Positions 32,835-32,972 of a stretch of 32,972 nt of DNA are shown here, piece by piece. The stretch lies in NCBI GenBank assembly GCA_024637275.1, contig JAGXFS010000090.1:1-32972 (forward strand), given 5' to 3'. Below the pieces are notes generated by a model. The model did not search any database. It had not been told where the DNA came from and saw only the letters and a program-made list of their open reading frames with translations. The position numbers and the translations under genes were made by a program. The stretch is from Acidimicrobiia bacterium (GTDB taxonomy: Bacteria; Actinomycetota; Acidimicrobiia; Spongiisociales; JAENVV01). Each line of letters begins with the position of its first letter. Within the stretch, counting starts at the first letter, position 1.

Positions 32835-32972
32835 ATGTGTGGTCGCTTCATCCAAGCCATGGAACTCGACGATTATGTCGACTTCTTCGGGGCGCAGGTG
32901 GTCCGCACCGAGTCACTCAAACAGTCCTATAACGTGGCTCCGACCGACCTGGTCTACGGACTGGTCGACAAC
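32835..32972 (+). CDS. SRAP/HMCES-type abasic-site protein (3' end outside window)
   Basis: First 46 codons only. MCGRF at the start is the hallmark of the SOS-response-associated peptidase (YedK/HMCES) family: after Met removal Cys2 forms a thiazolidine crosslink with abasic sites in single-stranded DNA. SYNVAPTD (about 35-42) is the next conserved motif and carries the active-site Asn. The frame is open to the last base. The expected catalytic Glu and His are beyond the window. Confidence 0.93.
   Translation, partial: MCGRFIQAMELDDYVDFFGAQVVRTESLKQSYNVAPTDLVYGLVDN

Overview
The window is about 62% GC, densely packed DNA from a bacterial chromosome. The organism looks like an actinobacterium: there is a WhiB-type iron-sulfur regulator, a deazaflavin (F420) dependent luciferase-like oxidoreductase close to mycobacterial Rv3520c, a CtpE-like P-type ATPase and a soluble acyl-ACP desaturase. 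Many genes have a TANNNT -10 box 6-7 nt before the start codon, as expected for leaderless mRNAs. A complete System I cytochrome c maturation operon argues against the better-known actinobacterial groups, which use System II. A deep lineage such as Acidimicrobiia is my best guess (inference only).

Layout. 1-1162: end of a histidine operon (hisF, cut by the window edge, and a fused hisIE). 1159-10241: F420 oxidoreductase, GH1 beta-glucosidase, CtpE-like ATPase, a lipoprotein with a degenerate hydrolase fold, glgC, a TlpA-like thioredoxin lipoprotein, a polytopic membrane protein and an acyl-ACP desaturase. 10238-12704: OmpR-type two-component system and a small secreted protein with its own terminator. 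12725-18958: nine overlapping genes, ccmA-B-C-D-E-F-H-I-G, including a 35-residue CcmD. 18955-20388: PAF-acetylhydrolase-like enzyme. 20398-25037: on the minus strand, trpD, a Fur-family regulator, a thioredoxin-like lipoprotein with an in-frame TGA in its CxxC motif, then the Ni/Co transporter cbiMN-cbiQ-cbiO. 25111-25458: tandem palindromes and whiB. 25622-26530: GGCT-like protein and a small membrane protein. 26581-26968: RNase P RNA (minus). 26988-32972: DUF3179 lipoprotein, MFS transporter, ABC-2 exporter pair, patatin-like lipase and the start of an SRAP/HMCES-type gene.

Most notable. The lipoprotein at 22916-23539 reads through one TGA at exactly the first cysteine of a thioredoxin motif (W-A-E-W-TGA-S-T-C). 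The frame stays open to the normal end, and a short hairpin lies where a bacterial SECIS should be. This is a candidate selenocysteine TlpA-like lipoprotein. It lies between a Fur-family regulator and a Ni/Co ECF transporter whose promoter carries TTGCAA-N5-TTGCAA, the pattern I recall for the Streptomyces nickel regulator Nur. Together they suggest a nickel-responsive locus with a redox lipoprotein.

Gene economy is extreme. Four of the five convergent protein-gene pairs share a 4-nt overlap of their stop codons, and operon genes mostly overlap by 1-11 nt. No gene-free stretch exceeds 300 bases; the only long region without protein genes, 26531-26987, is filled by rnpB and its flanking signals.
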